Source of the DNA: Carpediemonas membranifera
Lineage: Eukaryota; Fornicata
DNA: 64,000 bases
Direction of reading: 5' to 3'
NCBI GenBank assembly: GCA_019828565.1
Contig: JAHDYR010000002.1
Span: 62,001-126,000, forward strand
This document shows, piece by piece, positions 41,508 to 53,589 of the stretch. A program made the position numbers and the translations under genes. The notes beneath the pieces are model-generated. The model searched no databases, was not told the DNA's origin, and saw only the letters and a list, made by a program, of their open reading frames with translations. The stretch's first letter is position 1; each line of letters starts with the position of its first letter.

Positions 41508-44460
41508 TTTATGAGCCAGAAGGCTGTACGCCAGCTACCCAGGGACGCTGTATCAGTTGACACTGGAGAGTGGATCACTGTGACCCTAGGGGATAACCAC
41601 AAGGTTCGGACGAACCAAGTAGCTACGCTCACCTTCCGTCTAGAACGGCTCGGCCCAGTGCCCATTACGACGACCTGGAAGTTCTATGTGCTTCCAGGTG
41701 AAGCCTTTAAGGTCCTATTGGGCTGTGACCTTCTTAGGTCGCTCAAGCTCATCGACGATGAGACACTCAACTTCAACCTCGAGAAGCTAGGCTCAGAGGA
41801 CGAATCAGAGTGGGTTCCATTCACTCACAGATACCTCGACGAGGATCTGAACACAGCTGAAGTGGAAGAGAACCACCCGGATATTCCGGACTCAGCGATA
41901 AAGCCCCAGCTCGAAGAGCTCGTGTCCGCTTTCCCCGATATTTGGGAAGAGTCTCTCCCCGCAGAAGGGTCTAACCTGGAGGAGATGACTATAGAGCTCG
42001 TAAACGAGCGGGACATTGTCCAGGCGAGAGCTAGAGGCCTTGCCGACGCGACAGCGGCGCTTGTAGCGACCGAGCTCGAGGAACTCTGGAGATCTGGAAT
42101 TATCCGTGAGTCTCGAGGCCCTTACAGTTCCCCCATAGTGGTGGTGAAGAAAGGTCACAAGGGCTCCCCAGAAAATCAGACTCTGCGTAGATTACAAAGA
42201 GCTGAACGACCTAACGATCAAGGACAAGTTCCCGATCCCAAATGTTAGACATTTCGTGGATCGCGCGGCAGGCTGCAAATATTTTGCAGGCCTAGACCTA
42301 AGGCAGGGGTACTATCAGATGAACATGAGTGAAGAGCTACCACGGGCCATGCAAACTCTGGACGCCCTCGGACTAATACCATCTCTAGAGAAGTGCATTC
42401 TGGTTCCTTGCCAGTGCATCGAGTTCCTTGGTCTGCTTCTGAACTCGGCAGACCAGACCCTTCGCCTTCCAGTCGACAAGGCGGGGAAATACCAAGCGTG
42501 CATTACCGACGCCCTCGCTCAACGCCGCATGAAGGCGGAGGACTGGGCGAAGCTGGTCGGCAAGCTGTCCTTCTTCGCGACATCCGCCCACAGAGCCACA
42601 CTAAAGCTCCGGTCACTGCCAAGGGCTCCCTCGGACTGGATTGACATCACACCCTACGCCTCAGAACTTCGAGAATGGCAAGAGCTGTTGTCCAGCCGTC
42701 CAAGCCGCCCCCTTCGTGGAGCTGAAGAACATGTGGCAGAACGACCAGACCCTCGAGCTGGTCATATCAACCGACGCCTCAGGCTCGGGCTGGGGCGCCC
42801 AGTGGGCAGCCACCACGCAGAGCCACGGCTCCTTCAATGGCGCGCTAGCCAATCAGTCAATCAACGTGAAGGAGTTGGCAGCCGTACTCTTCGGCTCGCG
42901 CCTGGTGCCAACACAGCCTCAGACGAGACGCCTGACCGTGTATTCCGACAACACCACGTGTGTCGCTTGGATCAACAAGGAGGGCAGCTCGAAGGCTCCG
43001 CCAATGGCCCTGCAGATCCTCCACTCCCTTTACCGCGAGATGAGCGCGAAGAGACTGCTCATCAGCGCCCATCACACTCCAGGTCATCTCAATCTAGCTG
43101 CAGACCGCCTATCTCGGGGGTTGCTCACACCACCCCACGTCCTCGAGCAGATCCTGTCCAGCTGGGGTCCGGTGGACGTAGACGTAACTCCATACCCAGA
43201 CCACAGTCTACTCCTCCCAGGGTTCGCTTCCACCTCCTGGCAAGACGGGATGGACCGGGACTGGCGCGGACACCGGATCTATGCGGCACCACCCCCGTCG
43301 CCGATGATACTGGGTCGGGTCTGTCGAGTCCTGAATTCGATCCTCGCGACCCGGACTACATCCCCTCCGTCAACCTGGACCTCAGCCGTCTTCCTCGTCG
43401 TCCCAGACATCACATCGCCCGAGCTCCGACTCCTCACTTGCAAGATCGCCTTCTCCATCCCCAGGAGCGACTTCGCGTCCGACGACCTCCCTCTCGTAGA
43501 GCGCCTGGCCAAGCCGAACGGGAATATCCGCTTCATGGCCCTCGCCTTCCAGACCTGTTCACCAGCATCGTCAACCACCCAATACTCGCTCACATGCGCA
43601 GACACGAGACGCGCCGAGCAGTAGCCGGCTGGATCACCGCTTTTATAGAGTTCCGAGGCCAGGACTTAGACGACACCGAAGTATACCGAGCCTTCCTCGA
43701 GGAGGAGGCAGAGCATAACGCCCCAGCCACCGTAGAGCGCAAGGGCTACTGGATAGAGCGAGCCGCGCCCCTGTTCTCCGACTGGCTTCCCAGTCCTTAC
43801 TGCTCTCAGATTCGACGCGGCATCGCCGCCCACGCCTCGACGGACGGCATGACAGGTGGCTCGGCGCCCATACTCAAGGAGGACATGCTGCGCGCAATCA
43901 CTCGTCGGAACGACAGCGTCTCGGCTTACCAGGCGACCCTGTTCGCCGCGATCGCATACCTAACAGTCAGCCGTGGGGCAGAGATATTCCGCCTCACTCC
44001 TCACGACATCGTCTTCAAAGCCAACGGAGACGTCCAACTCCTCATCGGCCAGACCAAGACTCAGACTAAGGTGTCAAAATCCCTGCCGAACGTCTTACTG
44101 GGTCCCTTCAACCCCGCATTCGCGCTGAAGAGATGGGTTCTCGGCCTCCGCTTGCCGCCAGATGTCGGCATCTGGAGAGTCATCACCTCCGACCGTACAA
44201 TCAGCCGACGGAAGGCGGCCTCCATGCGGTACATGCGAGATGAGCTCCGGAGGACGTTCAACGACGACCGCGTTGGCCTCCACAGCTTCCGCAAGGGGGC
44301 CGCCTCCGAGTTAGCCCTCGCCGGGACACCCCTCGAGACCCTGCTACAGCTGGGCACATGGGCCAATGGCAGCTCACTCCGCCCCTACATCGGCGAGGCC
44401 ATCAGAAATCATCCGTCGCAGTTAAGAAAAACTGCTGAGACACTGTTCTCATCCCATTAA
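41508..44460 (+). pseudogene. Gypsy/DIRS chimera, duplicate
   Basis: Copy of 30369-33320. Gypsy protease/RT fingers to about 42348, then the DIRS thumb, RNase H and recombinase to 44460. Here the protease-to-RT linker (30766 in copy A) and the stretch around 43130-43460 are in frame, while 42168 (extra C) and 42705 (extra C) are broken, so the two copies complement each other's frames. Retains HSFRKGAASELA and LGTWANGSS. Confidence 0.8.
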
Positions 44461-44579
44461 ACACCATCGCACCGAGGATCGTCATGGCGACGTCCGGTGA
44501 GCCGAGGCGGCAAGGAGCCGCTGGCACAGAAGCTTGCATAGTGCAGCTAACTCCCTGAGGAGGACGGGATTGGTCGGTT

Positions 44580-44928
44580 TCCCATTTGGATATGAGTTAG
44601 GATGCTAGGATACTCTAGCGAGCAGCACTCGACCAGGGCACCCGGGGTGCTGAGGGTCGGAGGGTCCCGCGGGGAGCGCGGGCCGGAGACTATTGATCGT
44701 TGGATTGATTCGACCAGATGTGCAGGATATGGCAGAATTCGAAAGATGCCCGAAGAAGACACGGGCACGCCCAAGGCAGAGGGTCCCGAACGACGGACCT
44801 ACCTCGACTCGCGAGGAACGCGGGAAACGAAAGAAGACGCTGAATATTTACGCGGAGAGACAGGAAATCCGAGTAAATATTATTCCCCCCCATTTGGATA
44901 TGAGTTAGGATGCTAGGATACTCTAGCG
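44580..44928. repeat. Split direct repeats, duplicate
   Basis: Copies of the 33441-33789 repeats, each ending in GCTAGGATACTCTAGCG. Confidence 0.65.
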
Positions 44929-45038
44929 GGTAGTACCCCAGCTCATTGTCGCAAGGGCGACGGGACGTGGGCGAGGCCGGCAATCGCCGGATGCCCGCGT
45001 CATTGGTCAAGATTGGTCGGCGCAGTTTATGCGGCCAG

Positions 45039-45620
45039 ATGACGAACGATTCGCAGCCGGTGGCTGCGACGGCCGAGGAAGTGGCAGAACTGCGTACCAC
45101 GGTGCAGGAGATGCAGAAAGCTCAGGAGAGATCCACCAAGATCCTCGAGAGGATGGCCGCCGCAAGCGCCGAATCTGAAGCGGATTTCCACGAGGAACTG
45201 GCGTTTGAAGAAGATGAACAAGACCCCATCATGGCTTCCCTTTCATACATTGAGGCCATGACCGAGCTGCCGAAGAAGCGCCCTCTTCTGGAGGAGGCGA
45301 AGTTCCTTCGGAAGGTTCAAACGATCCTCACCTCTTCTACAGACACGAAACTCCTCAAGCGCCTTTCCCCCCTCCTCTCCGCCCGGCGTAGAGCTCTGAT
45401 GATGAAGGATGAAGATTACAACGACGTCACAGTCACCTACTTTCAGAACCAGGTATGGAAGGCCATCGCGGACAAAGGAACCCTCGACGAGTCCCAGATC
45501 GAGTCCTTCGAGCTCAAGTCTAAGATTCACGGAGCCAAGCGAAAGGGCGACAAGTTTCAGCCTCCGGGAGGCGGGGGCCGAGGCGGCAGCTCTCGCGGTC
45601 GCAACCGGCAGTCAAACTAA
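45039..45620 (+). CDS. DIRS-like gag (copy B, intact)
   Basis: ATG 45039 (MTNDSQPVAATAEEVAEL), 193 residues. Coiled coil near the start, acidic middle (FEEDEQDP), helical block (SARRRALMMKDEDYND), and a Gly/Arg tail (GGGGRGGSSRGRNRQSN). The RT frame that follows is shifted by one base relative to gag. The start codon lies at the edge of a sequence also found at 61692-61828 and 33790-33926, so that repeat is probably the element's end. Confidence 0.7.
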   Translation: MTNDSQPVAATAEEVAELRTTVQEMQKAQERSTKILERMAAASAESEADFHEELAFEEDEQDPIMASLSYIEAMTELPKKRPLLEEAKFLRKVQTILTSSTDTKLLKRLSPLLSARRRALMMKDEDYNDVTVTYFQNQVWKAIADKGTLDESQIESFELKSKIHGAKRKGDKFQPPGGGGRGGSSRGRNRQSN

Positions 45621-45871
45621 CCGAGAACCACCTCTTCCCATCGATAACTGGCGACGTGTGGCGACTCTGGGAGCGCTTCGGCGCCTCAGAGCACGTCGTC
45701 AGCCTACTCAGAGACGGCGTTCCAATATCACTGACCGCGCCTCCGTCGGCGGCCGCACCACAGACGCGACTGGACCCACGTGTTCGGGCCAAGCTCCAAC
45801 AGCTGTTGAACGAGGGCATTCTCCGCAGAACGACCCTGCAGTCCCTCCGCCATTCGGCCCCGATCTTCATG
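45621..45871 (+). pseudogene. Start of DIRS-like RT, cut by T2 (copy B)
   Basis: Ends ...RHSAPIFM with ATG at 45869-45871. The same frame resumes after T2 at 58996-58998 (M) and FPVSKGSDDIRVIHD. The CATG at 45868-45871 is the left target duplication. Confidence 0.8.
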
Positions 45872-46817
45872 CTGTCTGGAGGGGGTGTATGGGTGGCAGT
45901 ATACACCTACGGAACAGAGGGGCTCTGTCAAAAATGTCCGATTTAGAACGTCTTACTCTGGCACCATGTAGCCCCCTTCCTGATGCACCTTTGAGCACGT
46001 GCTTGGCCTGCGATAATTACTTGGCGTCCCGTAAAGCCCAAAAATTAATCAAATCGTCATCAAATGCGAATTAAAGATGCTGATATTGCTCATGAAACGA
46101 CTCTGCTGATCAGCTGGGACTCTACGCGGCGATATGGCATGGCAAGTCTCTACACTTTGGAGACAATTCGGTCCCATGGTTCCTACCTTGACCCACGTTG
46201 TCTCGCGCGCGCGAGGGACTCACTAAAAGGATATATCAACACTGGGAGCAGAAAAAAAGGCACGGCGAGATGCAGGCGCTGTTGCTGAGCTCATTTTCCG
46301 GATAAGACCCGTTTTTGTCACCTCAACCCATTCATATTGGCGGCTGTTGCTTCGTTTTTGATCAAATCAAATGGAAACCAAAACGAGATCCGGGAAACGA
46401 GGATGATTGGGAGAGATAGACACATCATAAGGTCTTTAATATAGTAATGCACCGTCAATGAGAAGTTCTTGGTTCCTGAAATGGATTATTGATCCCAAAC
46501 GCTTTTCTTTGAGGATAATGCACTTATAGCGGTGATTTCCACACAATTCATCCAAATACTGATCAAAACATCAGAACTGCAAGTAAAAATGGGTATAGAT
46601 CGTTTATCCACGGAGAAATCAATTGCTCCCAATCCCAGCTTGCAAGAAAAAAAGTTAAGGGGGCTGTATTGGGGCTTGCACTGATATCTCTATATATGCC
46701 GACACAGTCACTGGGCTGCCCATCACTGAACAGCTCTAGCCCAATACAAAAACATGAGGGCTCGAAGTTTTGGCCTTCTCGGAAAAGGGTGGCGGAACGC
46801 TGCAACACTACAATGCT

Positions 46818-46884
46818 AATGGACAGAGGGGAGGAAGTGGTCCACTGGTATGTCCTATGGGTCGCTTCTTCCCCTCTGTCCATT
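46818..46884. repeat. Foldback, duplicate of 35678-35744
   Basis: AATGGACAGAGGGGAGGAAG and its partner, as in copy A. Confidence 0.75.
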
Positions 46885-47205
46885 TTTACACGATATCGAT
46901 TTGCCGGATTTGACACATGTTGTGCGATCTTTAACTCCTCGCGTCCAACCACCTCTCCCAAACGATCTGCAAGATCGACCAGCCCTGGATCACTTGGGCC
47001 TGCCTCCGTGCCCGGCCTGTTGCGATCAATGATGGTGATTACTTGCAACGAACGCTATCACCGGAAATTACCTTACCTTACCTTACCTGCAGGTACCATG
47101 GGTGTTCGTTTTCGTCTCCAAACGCCATGGTGTAAGAGCATAAAGTGCATTTTCTGTTTACTGTGCCGTTGGGGATTGATGGCGCTGGCGTAGGGGTGCT
47201 GTGTG

Positions 47206-49869
47206 GGCGCCAGGGATGACGGCGCCAGGGATGAGACGCCAGGGATGAGGGAGCCAAGATGAGGGCGCCAGGGATGAGGCGCCAGGATGAGGGAGCCAAG
47301 ATGAGGGCGCCAGGGATGAGGCGCCAGGGATGACGGCGCCAGGATGAGGCGCCAGGGATGAGGGCGCCAGGATGAGGGAGCCAAGATGAGGGCGCCAGGG
47401 ATGAGAGCGCCAGGGATGAGGCGCCAGGGATGAGAGCGCCAGGATGAGGGAGCCAAGATGAGGGCGCCAGGGATGACGGCGCCAGGGATGACGGCGCCAG
47501 GATGAGGGAGCCAAGATGAGGGCGCCAGGGATGAGGCGCCAGGATGAGGGAGCCAAGATGAGGGCGCCAGGGATGAGGGCGCCAGGGATGAGGCGCCAGG
47601 GATGAGGCGCCAGGGATGACGGCGCCAGGGATGAGACGCCAGGGATGAGGGAGCCAAGATGAGGGCGCCAGGGATGAGGCGCCAGGATGAGGGAGCCAAG
47701 ATGAGGGCGCCAGGGATGAGGGCGCCAGGGATGAGGCGCCAGGGATGAGGCGCCAGGGATGAGGCGCCAGGATGAGGGAGCCAAGATGAGGGCGCCAGGG
47801 ATGAGGGCGCCAGGGATGAGGCGCCAGGATGAGGGAGCCAAGATGAGGGCGCCAGGATGAGGCGCCAGGGATGACGGCGCCAGGGATGACGGCGCCAGGA
47901 TGAGGCGCCAGGATGAGGGAGCCAAGATGAGGGCGCCAGGGATGAGGCGCCAGGGATGAGGCGCCAGGGATGAGGCGCCAGGGATGAGGCGCCAGGATGA
48001 GGGAGCCAAGATGAGGGCGCCAGGGATGAGGCGCCAGGGATGACGGCGCCAGGATGAGGGCGCCAGGGATGAGGGCGCCAGGGATGACGGCGCCAGGATG
48101 AGGGCGCCAGGATGAGGGAGCCAAGATGAGGGCGCCAGGGATGAGGCGCCAGGGATGAGGGCGCCAGGGATGAGGCGCCAGGGATGAGGGCGCCAGGGAT
48201 GAGGGCGCCAGGGATGAGGCGCCAGGGATGAGGCGCCAGGGATGAGGCGCCAGGATGAGGGCGCCAGGGATGAGGGCGCCAGGGATGAGGCGCCAGGGAT
48301 GAGGGAGCCAAGATGAGGGCGCCAGGGATGAGGCGCCAGGGATGAGGCGCCAGGGATGAGGCGCCAGGGATGAGGCGCCAGGGATGAGGGAGCCAAGATG
48401 AGGGCGCCAGGGATGAGGCGCCAGGGATGACGGCGCCAGGGATGAGGGCGCCAGGGATGAGGCGCCAGGGATGACGGCGCCAGGATGAGGCGCCAGGGAT
48501 GAGGGAGCCAAGATGAGGGCGCCAGGGATGAGGCGCCAGGGATGAGGCGCCAGGGATGAGGCGCCAGGGATGAGGCGCCAGGGATGACGGCGCCAGGGAT
48601 GACGGCGCCAGGATGAGGGCGCCAGGATGAGGCGCCAGGGATGACGGCGCCAGGGATGAGGCGCCAGGGATGAGGCGCCAGGGATGAGGCGCCAGGGATG
48701 AGGCGCCAGGGATGAGGCGCCAGGGATGAGGCGCCAGGGATGACGGCGCCAGGGATGAGGCGCCAGGGATGAGGGAGCCAAGATGAGGGCGCCAGGGATG
48801 AGGCGCCAGGGATGAGGCGCCAGGGATGAGGCGCCAGGGATGAGGCGCCAGGGATGACGGCGCCAGGATGAGGCGCCAGGGATGAGGCGCCAGGGATGAG
48901 GCGCCAGGGATGAGGCGCCAGGGATGAGGGCGCCAGGGATGAGGCGCCAGGGATGAGGCGCCAGGATGAGGCGCCAGGGATGAGGGCGCCAGGGATGAGG
49001 CGCCAGGATGAGGGCGCCAGGGATGAGGGCGCCAGGATGAGGCGCCAGGGATGAGGCGCCAGGGATGAGGCGCCAGGGATGAGGGCGCCAGGGATGAGGG
49101 CGCCAGGGATGAGGCGCCAGGGATGAGGGCGCCAGGGATGAGGCGCCAGGGATGAGGCGCCAGGGATGAGGCGCCAGGGATGAGGGAGCGCCAGGGATGA
49201 GGGCGCCAGGGATGAGGGCGCCAGGGATGAGGCGCCAGGGATGAGGCGCCAGGGATGAGGCGCCAGGGATGAGGGCGCCAGGATGAGGCGCCAGGGATGA
49301 GGGCGCCAGGGATGAGGCGCCAGGGATGAGGCGCCAGGATGAGGGCGCCAGGGATGAGGGCGCCAGGGATGAGGCGCCAGGGATGAGGCGCCAGGGATGA
49401 GGCGCCAGGGATGAGGCGCCAGGGATGAGGGAGCCAAGATGAGGGCGCCAGGGATGAGGCGCCAGGGATGAGGGCGCCAGGGATGAGGCGCCAGGGATGA
49501 GGCGCCAGGGATGAGGGAGCCAAGATGAGGGCGCCAGGGATGAGGCGCCAGGGATGAGGGCGCCAGGATGAGGCGCCAGGGATGACGGCGCCAGGGATGA
49601 GACGCCAGGGATGAGGGAGCCAAGATGAGGGCGCCAGGGATGAGGCGCCAGGGATGAGGCGCCAGGGATGAGGGCGCCAGGGATGAGGCGCCAGGGATGA
49701 GGCGCCAGGGATGAGGCGCCAGGGATGAGGCGCTAGGGATGAGGCGCCAGGGATGAGGCGCCAGGATGAGGGAGCCAAGATGAGGGCGCCAGGGATGAGG
49801 CGCCAGGGATGACGGCGCCAGGATGAGGCGCCAGGGATGACGGCGCCAGGATGAGGGCGCCAGGGATGA
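47206..49869. repeat. GCGCCAGGGATGAG minisatellite, copy B (2.7 kb)
   Basis: Same units as copy A, but about 500 bases longer, with a different order of variants and more uninterrupted GCGCCAGGGATGAG runs. The minus strand again lacks stops in all frames (up to 956 codons). The first stretch of about 650 bases is close to copy A with local changes; the rest has rearranged. Confidence 0.95.
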
Positions 49870-49883
49870 GGAGTACAGTATTT

Positions 49884-50226
49884 GAACCCCGAAAACGCCA
49901 TATTACCAGCACCAATGAGCTTCATCAACGAAGATGCGCTCACTGGTGCCGGTTATGGCGTTTTCGGGGTTCGTCGATCATTCTGCTCCCAAATCTGCAC
50001 CTGTATTTTCGTGAGCATGCCCGGGAGCTGGGCCAGACGAGTGGTGCCACAGGGACTAAGCTCCGCTGCTCAGCCTCTGCCAGGCGACACTCGTCTGAAT
50101 TCTGCACGAAAAAATTCAGACGACGAATGATGGGCAAAGGGCCGCGAAAACGCTGAAGTACCAGCGCAAGTAGAGCGGTTTGCAATAAAATAGCTTACTT
50201 GCGCTGGTGCTGGCGTTTTCGGGGCC
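49884..50226. repeat. Foldbacks 1 and 2, copy B
   Basis: Foldback 1 at 49884-49972, foldback 2 at 50140-50226, separated by the same 167-base spacer as copy A, which itself contains TCGTCTGAATT/AATTCAGACGA arms. Confidence 0.88.
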
Positions 50227-50233
50227 CTGAATT

Positions 50234-50715
50234 GCCCCGGGCGCTCTCCCGGGCTTCTCTCTCCCGGGCTTCTCTCTCCCGCGCTCTTCTCCCCCGGGCG
50301 CTCTCCCGGGCTCCTCTCCCCCGGGCTCCTCTCTCCCGGGCGCTCTCCCGGGCTTCTCTCTCCCGGGCTTCTCTCTCCCGCGCTCTTCTCCCCCGGGCGC
50401 TCTCCCGGGCTCCTCTCTCCCGCGCTCTTCTCCCCCGGGCGCTCTCCCGGGCTCTCTCCCCGGGCGCTCTCCCGGGCTCCTCTCTCCGGGCTCCTCTCCC
50501 GCGCTCTTCTCCCCCGGGCGCTCTCCCGGGCTCCTCTCTCCCGGGCTCCTCTCTCCCGCGCTCTTCTCCCCCGGGCGCTCTCCCGGGCTCCTCTCTCCCG
50601 CGCTCTTCTCCCCCGGGCGCTCTCCCGGGCTCCTCTCCCCCGGGCTCCTCTCTCCCGGGCTCCTCTCTCCCGGGCTCCTCTCTCCCGGGCTCTATCCTCC
50701 GGGGCTCCTGTCCCC
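50234..50715. repeat. CTCCCGGGC satellite, copy B
   Basis: Continues past the point where copy A was cut, degrading near 50690-50715. Confidence 0.9.
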
Positions 50716-51205
50716 AGCGCTGTTTCCCAGGCGCTCTGCTCTCTCCAGCGTCCTCACTCGTAAATGTACGTTGCTGTCTTGTCTGCTTGATCTGATTTCA
50801 TTTAGTGTGCACTTTAGGGGATAGTTTCATTGCAACGCCAAAATGGCGAGTTCAGGTTGTAGCAATGATCTGATGCGCGGAATGTACTAGAAAACATTGC
50901 AATTACAACGCAAAGCAGCGAAAAGCGGAGAAATCAACATCAATAACAACATCAACACCAAAAAGAACAGTATCCCAAAGAATTGTGGGCGTTGCTGCGC
51001 CAAAGAGCAATAAATGACCACAAAGCATTCGCTTATGCACAATTAGCTGCCAGAAAGAACACTACACCGTTACTTTGGATCATCCCAGTTCGCCGGAGAT
51101 GACGCAGGTCCAGAACGCTGCCTTGGAGGGCTGGTGAAGCGGTTGTGTAGCGCTTACTCGCCTGGCCTTTGGGGCTCTCTCAACATCCTTCCAGACTACT
51201 GCATT
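50716..51205. other. Non-coding stretch inside T2
   Basis: No gene recognised. A few simple AACATCAA-type repeats near 50935-50960. Confidence 0.4.
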
Positions 51206-51619
51206 GTCATTCACCGGAGGAGCAGGCCAGAGTCACTTGCCATCTGGCGCATCATGAGGAGATATTGGAATGTGATGATGTGTTTATTGACTAAATGAGC
51301 TGGAATTAGGCGAGTTTGATGTTGCTTACATGTTCTGTGGCATGCCTGATGTCCAAAGATGTATTTTGGCACAGTGATGTTGTTTAGTGTGCTCATTGCT
51401 GACCGCGTAGTTATCTGACTTCAATGTGTCGTGTTGGTGCCAAGAAATCGATGGTAGCTCGCACGTTTGAGGTAGTTGCTTGTTGCATCGATGCAACGCA
51501 CTTTAAGGATTAACCACCTGCACCCCATAGCCGTTTCCTAAGGCCAGATACGGTCCTCTGTAGCGTATATACACGCGTGAATTGGGACTAGATGGGACTA
51601 GATGCAGTGTTGTGGCATG
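51206..51619. repeat. 414-bp direct repeat, left copy
   Basis: Matches 56249-56662 over its length (GTCATTCACCGGAGGAGCAG to TGTTGTGGCATG). Encloses the unknown gene and OTU together with its partner. Unequal crossing-over between such repeats could explain copy C of the satellite block. Confidence 0.88.
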
Positions 51620-51799
51620 CCCGGTCTAGCTGAATCCACAAATGTGGATCGGCTCGGGCTGCCGGTTGGATAGGTGGCCTGCTCTGGACTTATGGCTGGA
51701 GATACAGTTGGCAGGTAGTTGACTCGTACATGCTCATATGGACAACCGACGGCCATTTACTTCTGGTGCTTTTCCTGCTCTCTCTTCTTCATCAGGTCG

Positions 51800-53145
51800 T
51801 CATACTCGGCCCTCGTCAGCCCTCACAGTTGTCATCCCGGCATCACGGATGTGCTCAAAGGCCTCAATGGGCAGCTTCGGCATCCCGTCGTCGCTGTCGC
51901 TGCTGCTGCCCAAGTCTGACTCGCTCTCGTGATAGCGGCGAAGGCGAATGCGTCTGCTGGGCTCCCTGGTCTTCATAGAGTCATAGAGCGGAGCGAGCCC
52001 ACTTCCATTGGCCCCGCTACGGACACCCTCATCGGTATCTCTCTCAGACATATCACACTCAACCTGTTGTGACTGAACAAATGACAGGTTGTCGACGAGG
52101 CTATCCTCGGCATCGCTGTCTGAACTCTCCTCATCCTCCCACTCTCCTTCCAGCATCTCCAACCCGGCCTCATCGTCAGACTCGCCCTCCACCGCGGTCT
52201 CCGGCATCTCTGCCTCGCCAGCTGTCTCGTCAAACAGCGCCTCATCGTCAGACTCCCCCTCCCCCGTGTCGTCCCCCTCGGGCTTACGCTGGTCGTGGAG
52301 CTGGACCATCCTCATCCTGAGCTTTTTGTAAAGCCAGTCATCGAGCGTCGGCGGCACCAGGTCGGCAGAGCTTCGGATCTCCGGGTTGAGATCGAGGATC
52401 GTTGGGCGTCGCGTGGTCGTTAAGTGACTGGACGCCAACTGGCGCCTGAACTGCTCATCGGTCAGGCTGATGCGCTTGTCCTTAATGACCTTACGAACCT
52501 TGGTCGGATCCCTGGGCCTGCCCGTCCGTCTCTGTGTCTCAATCACCCGCTTCTTGAGCTGATTGAGATCGACATGCACAGTGGGCGCATAGCGAAGCTG
52601 GTTAACACTCAGCCCGACCGACTTGAGAGCCTGCGAGAAGGTGCTAGGCATCACAGCGGACATCGCGGATGGTGCCCCGGTGAATAGCAACCAGTCAGCG
52701 AGTTCCGGGGGAATCTGGAGCTCGCTCCATCAATATCGCGGGCTGATGTGGCAGTCATGCCTGTGTGGCTGATGATAAGAGCCAGCGCATTGTAGGGGAA
52801 GACTAGTCGGACAATAGCTTCCAATGCGACAGGCTCAAACTGCCCAAGCGGCTTGACATTGTCTCTGCCGGAGTTTCGGAATGAGTTGACGGCACTGAGA
52901 GTGACAGCAGCGGTTGCCTTGCTCAATGATGCAGCAAAACCGGGCACAAGCGATCTAACCTCCTCGGACCGGATCACGGAGAGCGCTTCGTCCTCGGTAC
53001 TCCCTCGCTCACGTTGTACGAATTGAACGAACCGCGAAAGGTTGCTTGCGGCCGCTTTCCGGGAAGATTTGTTGCTGATGGTGCACAACCAAGCATTCTT
53101 TACAGCTTCCATGGTTGTTTCCATCTCCTGCGGGCTTCCTTCCAT
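51800..53145 (-). CDS. T2 minus-strand protein, possible recombinase-like, acidic C-terminus (one frame break)
   Basis: ATG 53145 (MEGSPQEMETTMEAVKNAWL), beside an inverted repeat. One C added to the run at 52708-52712 joins the frames (ISHTGMTATSARDID ... PPELADWLLFTGAPSAM). About 450 residues: a helical N-terminal domain (SNKSSRKAAASNLSRFVQFV) like the SAM-like core-binding domain of tyrosine recombinases, then STFSQALKSVGLSVNQLRYA, which loosely recalls the H-x-L-R box, then a long acidic region (DDTGEGESDDE, EWEDEESSDSDAEDS) and a basic end (SRRIRLRRYHESESD). No catalytic Tyr is identified. It is the only T2 gene that could be a mobilisation enzyme, but this is weak. Confidence 0.45.
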
Positions 53146-53146
53146 C

Positions 53147-53478
53147 GATATACGGATTTCAGACTTTCGTCATGCACAAAAATTCGAATCTCTCCAAATG
53201 CCCAAAACAGTGGTCAAACCGTGTTCAGGGGTACAAAAGAGTGCCATAGGCACGTTCTTGCATTTCAAAATATTCTAGAGGTCGTTCATAAATTCTCAGA
53301 TGGCCAACAGTACGAAAGTCTGAAATCCATTTATCATGAGACCCGACAAATTTGAAATCCATTTATCGGGTGGATACATCACTGTAGAGGGTATTCATGG
53401 ATATAGGTGCCTTTTCGGTGCCGAGGGGAGTCAACATTTGAGGTCGTGCAGGCAGAAAGTCTGAAATCCGTATATCTC
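53147..53478. promoter_or_regulatory. 22-bp inverted repeat upstream of the T2 minus-strand gene
   Basis: GATATACGGATTTCAGACTT followed by TC (53147-53168) pairs perfectly with 53457-53478; a partial extra copy (GAAAGTCTGAAATCCATTTA) is at 53318. The arm starts one base before the gene's ATG. Confidence 0.65.
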
Positions 53479-53589
53479 ATCACTGCTTATAGATCCTGGC
53501 AGACAACGCCTTCCTGGCGACGTCTGGGGTGTAAGGATTCGCTTGCCTCTGTGTTGTCGCATCAGCTTCGCTGAAAACGGGTGAACTGA

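Larger units (their letters stand above)
38959..50715. repeat. Tandem duplication, copy B
   Basis: Starts inside the caspase-like gene and repeats copy A through the satellite, with a longer minisatellite (2.66 kb) and satellite (about 0.48 kb). Confidence 0.88.

Noticed and set aside
36018-49943. Very long minus-strand frames (up to 956 codons) rich in PHPWRLIPGASS
   Set aside because: They are minisatellite read-through: all three frames are open for the same reason and unit lengths vary by single bases.
27822-50715. Tandem copies as LTRs of one giant retroelement
   Set aside because: The unit contains several unrelated elements and begins mid-gene; no TG...CA ends or priming sites.
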